A stretch of 64,000 bases of DNA, taken from Deinococcus sonorensis KR-87 (GTDB lineage Bacteria; Deinococcota; Deinococci; Deinococcales; Deinococcaceae). Location: positions 1,021,501-1,085,500 of the forward strand of contig NZ_CP158299.1 of NCBI RefSeq assembly GCF_040256395.1, read 5' to 3'. Shown piece by piece: positions 60,500 to 64,000 of this stretch. The notes under the pieces were generated by a model, which saw nothing but the letters and a program-made list of their open reading frames with translations, did not search any database and was not told where the DNA came from. Positions within the stretch are counted from its first letter, which is position 1; every line of letters starts with the position of its first letter. The translations under genes and the position numbers were made by a program.

Positions 60500-61105
60500 C
60501 TGAATGAGATTGAGGCGTTACTCCATCCCCAGACCCGCCGTCATCTGCGCAACGAGCAGCGGCTCAGGCAGGCGGCGATCCGGGAGTTCGCACACCACGG
60601 ATTACAGGGAGCCAAGGTCAGCACCATCGTGGCGGCGGCGGAGTTGTCTCAACCTTCCTTTTACCGCGCCTGGCCCAGCAAGGAGGCGGCATACAGTTCA
60701 ATCATTGACAGCACCAACGCGCTCTGGCAGGCGGCGGCCGACACCTCGCTGAAGCTCAGCACGGACCTCCCGCTCGTCACGGCCCTGGAACGCGGCGTGG
60801 GTCACCTGTTCGACGTCCTGACCACCGATATGGACCTGACCCGGCTGGTGCTGCGGCACAACAGCCAGACCGATCAGCACAGCCTGTACGTGCCGATCTA
60901 CACTCAGCGCTTCCGGGAGCTGCAGGCGTCGCGTGTCATCGGCCTGCACCACGCGCCCGAACTGCTGGCCCAGGTCTATACCGCCCTGACGGAACGTTTC
61001 CTCTATGCGCGCCTCCTGACCGGCGACGCCACTTCCCAACAGGCCGCCCATGAACTGATGTCCGTGCTGCTGCCGCTGCTGCTCGCCGAGGACGGCTTGA
61101 GCTGA
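60500..61105 (+). CDS. TetR-family transcriptional regulator with apparent CTG start
   Basis: About 201 residues. The N-terminal HTH is complete only if translation starts before 60629: RNEQRLRQAAIREFAHHGLQ, then GAKVSTIVAAAELSQPSFYR, AWPSKEAAYSSI. In this frame there is a stop at 60485 and no ATG, GTG or TTG before 60629, where a GTG would delete half the HTH. CTG 60500 lies 7 nt after AGAGAGG and gives a normal-length protein, so a CTG start is proposed. It is a regulator of unknown ligand and may control the cytochrome/PQQ genes downstream. Confidence 0.75.
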   Translation: MNEIEALLHPQTRRHLRNEQRLRQAAIREFAHHGLQGAKVSTIVAAAELSQPSFYRAWPSKEAAYSSIIDSTNALWQAAADTSLKLSTDLPLVTALERGVGHLFDVLTTDMDLTRLVLRHNSQTDQHSLYVPIYTQRFRELQASRVIGLHHAPELLAQVYTALTERFLYARLLTGDATSQQAAHELMSVLLPLLLAEDGLS

Positions 61106-61143
61106 CGTCAGCAGGTGGGCCGGCCTGCTCTCGGGAGCATGCC

Positions 61144-61521
61144 ATGAACCGAATACTGCTCGTGCTGCTGGGCCTGACCACCGTGTCGGCCCAGGCGGCG
61201 ACCCCTGCCTACACCAAAGCCCAGGCCACCCAGGGCGCGGCCGTCGACAAGGCGCAGTGCGCCCTGTGCCACGGCAGCACTCTTCAGAACGGCGGCGCGC
61301 CCAAGCTGGCCGGCTCGGCCTTCCTGCTGAAGTGGGGCAGCAACAGCCTCGACGACTTCCACTCCATCATGTCCACCACCATGCCCCAGACCCATCCGGG
61401 CGCGCTCAAGCCAGAGCAGTACATCAATCTGGTGGCCTACGTGCTGCAGCAGAACGGCTTCAAGCCCGGAACCACGGCCCTCAAGGCCGCCAACCTGAAG
61501 CAATACACCTTCAGGAAGTGA
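61144..61521 (+). CDS. Secreted class I cytochrome c
   Basis: 125 residues: signal peptide NRILLVLLGLTTVSAQA, haem site CALCH (about 39-43, with HGSTLQNGGAPKLAGSAF) and a likely axial Met in IMSTTMPQTHPGAL. The C-terminal QYINLVAYVLQQNG helix is usual for this group. It would accept electrons from the PQQ dehydrogenase encoded immediately downstream, 8 nt away. GGGAG lies 6 nt before the ATG. Confidence 0.88.
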   Translation: MNRILLVLLGLTTVSAQAATPAYTKAQATQGAAVDKAQCALCHGSTLQNGGAPKLAGSAFLLKWGSNSLDDFHSIMSTTMPQTHPGALKPEQYINLVAYVLQQNGFKPGTTALKAANLKQYTFRK

Positions 61522-61529
61522 GGCGCCCC

Positions 61530-63119
61530 ATGAAGAACTTTGCGACCACTGCCGCTGGACTCGCCACCTTCACCGCGCTGCTGGTCGGCATGGCCGGGGC
61601 CGTTCAAGGGCCGACCCAGGAGGAGCTCAACAACGCCGACGCCGCCACCGATTCGTGGCTGATGTACAACAAGGGCTACAGCGGCCAGCGGCACTCCCCC
61701 TGGACCAGATCAACTCCAGCAACGTCGCCAACCTCAAGCGCGTCTGCACCTTCGACACCGGGGACGACGGCTCGTTCCAGATCACCCCGCAGATCTACAA
61801 GGGCGTGGCCTTCATCGCCACCGCCCGCCGCAGCTACGCGGTGGACGCCGTGACCTGCAAGACGCTGTGGGTGAACGTCTACAAACCCACCAGCGCGGAA
61901 GTCAACCCGGTCAACCGCGGCTTTGCCATCGCGGACGGCGTGCTGTACCGCGGCACCGGCGACGCGCACCTGATCGCCATTGACGCCGGCACCGGCAAGA
62001 CGCTGTGGGACAAGAAGGTGGACGACTCGTCGGTGGGCTACTTCCTGAGTGCCGCCCCGATCGTCTGGAACAACAAGGTCTACATCGGGGACGCCGGGGC
62101 CGACTGAGGCGTCAAGGCCAAGATGTACGCCTTCGACACCAAGACCGGCAACAAGGTCTGGACCTTCGACCTGATTCCCACCGGCGATCAGCCGGGCGCC
62201 GACTCCTGGCGCAAGGCCGACTCCACCGCCACCGGCGGCGGCAGCGTGTGGAGCAGCTTCTCGCTCAACCCCACCACCGGGCAGCTGTACATGTCGGTGG
62301 GCAACCCGGCCCCGGACTTTGCCAGCCAGTACCGCCCCGGCGCCAACCTCTACACCAACTCGGTGGTGGCGCTGAACGCCGAGACCGGCGCGCTGGACCA
62401 CTACTACCAGCAGATCCCGAACGACAACAAGGACTACGACACCGCCGCCGCGCCGGTGCTGTATGACCTGGACGGGAAGCCGCGCGTGGCCGTGGCCACC
62501 AAGGCCGGCCACCTGTTCTCCTACGACGAGACCAGCAAGAGCCAGGTGTTCAAGCAGGCCATGATCACCGTCAAGAACCACGAGAAGAACCCCACCGCCG
62601 CTGGCCTGCCGATCTGCCCGAACTACTCGGCCGGGTCGCAGTGGTCCGAGCCGTCGTACATGCCCGGCGGCAAGATGTTGGTCGTGAACGCGGTGGACTG
62701 GTGCGGCACCGTCAAACTGGGCGAGGTCCGGCTGATCAGGGGGCAGCTGTTCTTCGGCGGGGCCATGTCTCTGGACCCGGCCTCCAAGGCCGTCGGCAAC
62801 ACCATCGCCTTCGACGCCGCGACCGGCAAGGAGATGTGGCGCTAGCACCCCGGGCATCCGCATCGTGAGCGGCGTGACCACCACCGACGGCAATCTGGTG
62901 CTCTCCAGCGCGGCCAACGGCACCTTCTATGCGCTGGACGCGACCACCGGCAAGGTGCTGTTCAAGTCCAACATTGACAAGGCCCCGATCGGTGGTGGGG
63001 TGGCCACCTACACGGTGGGCAACAAGCAGTACATCGCGGTGGCGGCCGGCAACACCTCCAAGGGGCTGAACGGAGCCAAGAACGTGACGAGCCGCGTCGC
63101 CATCTATACGCTCCCATGA
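61530..63119 (+). pseudogene. PQQ-dependent (quinoprotein) dehydrogenase, disrupted by three lesions
   Basis: Restored, the protein is about 530 residues: signal peptide (FATTAAGLATFTALLVGMAG), then repeated PQQ-propeller strands (AIDAGTGKTLWDKKV, AFDTKTGNKVWTFDL, VALNAETGALDHYYQ, ALDATTGKVLFKSN). Three lesions are seen. One base is missing in the C5 run at about 61697-61701, shifting the frame before DQINSSNVANL. A TGA at 62105-62107 stands where GADWGV calls for Trp. One extra G at about 62845 creates a TAG and shifts the frame before PGIRIVSGVTT. The pieces otherwise join without loss. Family members oxidise alcohols or aldehydes in the periplasm. Sequencing error could explain the indels but less easily the stop. 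Confidence 0.85.
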
Positions 63120-63820
63120 GCACCCTCCGTCTGTTCAGAACGGCGCTGCTGAGCGCGCTGTGCGCCGGGTCGGCGCTGGCCCTCACCCCGTCCCTGACGG
63201 TCCAGCAGGTGGCCCAGGCGGCGCAGGAAGGCGACGCGATGTTCCACAAGAACGGCGCCTACGTGTGGGGGTCCTACCTGCTCAAGACCTACACCGAGGA
63301 CATCCGCCTGCGGGTAGATTCGCCCGAGGTGGACGGTATTGCGTTGGGCACGCCCTACGAGCGGCTGCGCTACGCCTCGTTTCTGGCGAGCTTTCAGGAC
63401 ATGGCCCTGACCCCGGCACAGTCGGTCCAGCTGGCGGGGACGCTGAAGAACAAGCTGACCTTCCTGGTGTACACCCATAGCCCCAGAGGCGTGGGGGAGG
63501 AGGAGGAGCAGTGGCAGCAGGCCTACCACAGCGGCGACGTCAAGCCCTCCGCCAACCGGGAGCACAGCTACCTGGACGCCTATAAGGCGGCCACACTGAC
63601 GGTGGGTGGCCGGACCCTGCAGGCCCAGCCGCAGATTGACGGCCCCTACCGGGACCAGTTCACGCTGCCGACCGGGGGCGCCGATTTCCGGTTCCTGGGC
63701 GTGGTGCAGTACACCTTCGACCTGACCGGCCTTCCGGCAAAGGGCACCGCGACCCTGCGCTTCTCCGACAGTGAAGGCAACCGCTTCAGCCAGACGGCCC
63801 GGCTGGATCAGCTGAAATAA
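63116..63820 (+). CDS. Secreted protein of unknown function
   Basis: 234 residues. Signal peptide FRTALLSALCAGSALA, then a soluble domain with YVWGSYLLKTYTEDIRLRVD and ASFLASFQDMALTPAQSVQL, ending in beta-rich sequence (FRFLGVVQYTFDLTGLPAKG, TATLRFSD). No family is recognised; it may be a periplasmic partner of the PQQ/cytochrome system. The ATG overlaps the end of the broken dehydrogenase gene, so it was part of that operon. Confidence 0.65.
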   Translation: MSTLRLFRTALLSALCAGSALALTPSLTVQQVAQAAQEGDAMFHKNGAYVWGSYLLKTYTEDIRLRVDSPEVDGIALGTPYERLRYASFLASFQDMALTPAQSVQLAGTLKNKLTFLVYTHSPRGVGEEEEQWQQAYHSGDVKPSANREHSYLDAYKAATLTVGGRTLQAQPQIDGPYRDQFTLPTGGADFRFLGVVQYTFDLTGLPAKGTATLRFSDSEGNRFSQTARLDQLK

Positions 63821-63833
63821 ACAGGGGCCGGGT

Positions 63834-63866
63834 GGGAGGTGAGGAGCAGTTTGCTCCTCACCTCCC
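63834..63866 (+). terminator. Strong hairpin ending the cytochrome/PQQ operon
   Basis: A 15-bp perfect stem, GGGAGGTGAGGAGCA (63834-63848) pairing with 63852-63866, loop GTT. No U tract follows. Confidence 0.75.
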
Positions 63867-64000
63867 GCTGTCTATCAGGCGCTAGCCATTTCGGAGGAGT
63901 TCAGAGCACAGTGAGGAACTTGGAGCCCGGATGGAGGGCACCCAGTCGCTCGGGGCCAAAAGGGGAGCGTCTTGAACGATAGAAAGTATGTCAGACGGGG
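63867..64000. other. Right edge of the window, nothing assignable
   Basis: 134 bp with no supported gene. Short - strand frames enter from the right edge (one ends FGPERLGALHPGSKFLTVL), but none can be identified as a gene end. Confidence 0.3.

Noticed and set aside
62105..62107. TGA in the PQQ dehydrogenase as a recoded codon (selenocysteine or Trp)
   Set aside because: Homologous context calls for Trp, no SECIS-like element is evident, and two frame-shifting lesions in the same gene make simple decay more likely.
63867..64000. A transposase or other gene end entering from the right edge
   Set aside because: The frames are too short to identify and none shows a recognisable motif.

Overview
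The window is high-GC bacterial chromosome and reads as a Deinococcus-type genome (inference). The signs are urate and cyanophycin genes of the Deinococcus kind, a RuvC with the Thermus-like catalytic His, a MoaD-MoaE fusion, and many genes whose -10 box (TANNNT) lies only 6-7 nt before the start codon. That last arrangement gives leaderless mRNAs, which are documented as common in Deinococcus.

Layout. 1-215: 5' end of a birA gene, cut by the window edge. 312-10854: purine catabolism on the + strand: IclR and MarR regulators, then uraD, urate oxidase, uraH, xdhA, xdhB, xdhC, guaD and allB. Together they take guanine through xanthine, urate, 5-hydroxyisourate and OHCU to allantoin and allantoate. 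10859-13776: small membrane protein, coiled-coil protein, lipB-lipA. 13822-19751 (- strand): cell-surface sugar cluster (glycosyltransferase, UDP-galactopyranose mutase, GH1 protein with an RmlD-like tail, Gfo/Idh oxidoreductase, alpha/beta hydrolase). 19950-24324: folC, tRNA-Lys(CTT), erythromycin-esterase-like protein, methyltransferase, RraA-like protein. 24616-39187 (- strand): reductive pyrimidine catabolism. PreT/PreA reduce uracil or thymine, dihydropyrimidinase opens the ring, an M20 amidohydrolase removes the carbamoyl group, a class III aminotransferase makes the semialdehyde, and MmsA makes acyl-CoA. An NMT1-type ABC importer sits inside the operon and a short PucR-like regulator beside it. 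An AT-rich foreign-looking membrane gene and a decayed stretch interrupt this region.

39749-47113: MoaD-MoaE fusion (molybdopterin for the xanthine dehydrogenase), PrsW-like protease, ruvC, erpA, M24 peptidase, SDR, MFS transporter, dacB, cold-shock protein. 47545-53152: CheB-like protein, PAS histidine kinase lacking the usual His, and a 996-residue CheB-CheR-PAS protein. 53204-59526 (- strand): cyanophycin operon cphA, isoaspartyl peptidase, cphB, ending in treZ. 59824-63820: unknown gene, TetR regulator with an apparent CTG start, cytochrome c, a PQQ dehydrogenase broken by three lesions, and a secreted protein of unknown function.

The most unusual signal is a family of three near-identical units of about 72 bp (24323-24395, 24524-24594, 46711-46784). 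Each is a strong promoter (TTGAC-type -35, exactly 17 nt, TA-type -10) with a conserved spacer, an A at the seventh nucleotide after the -10 box, and an intrinsic terminator immediately behind it. Each should make an RNA of only about 27 nt starting AUCA, followed by one hairpin and a U tract. I know of no described family that matches. No CRISPR array, insertion sequence or rRNA gene was seen.
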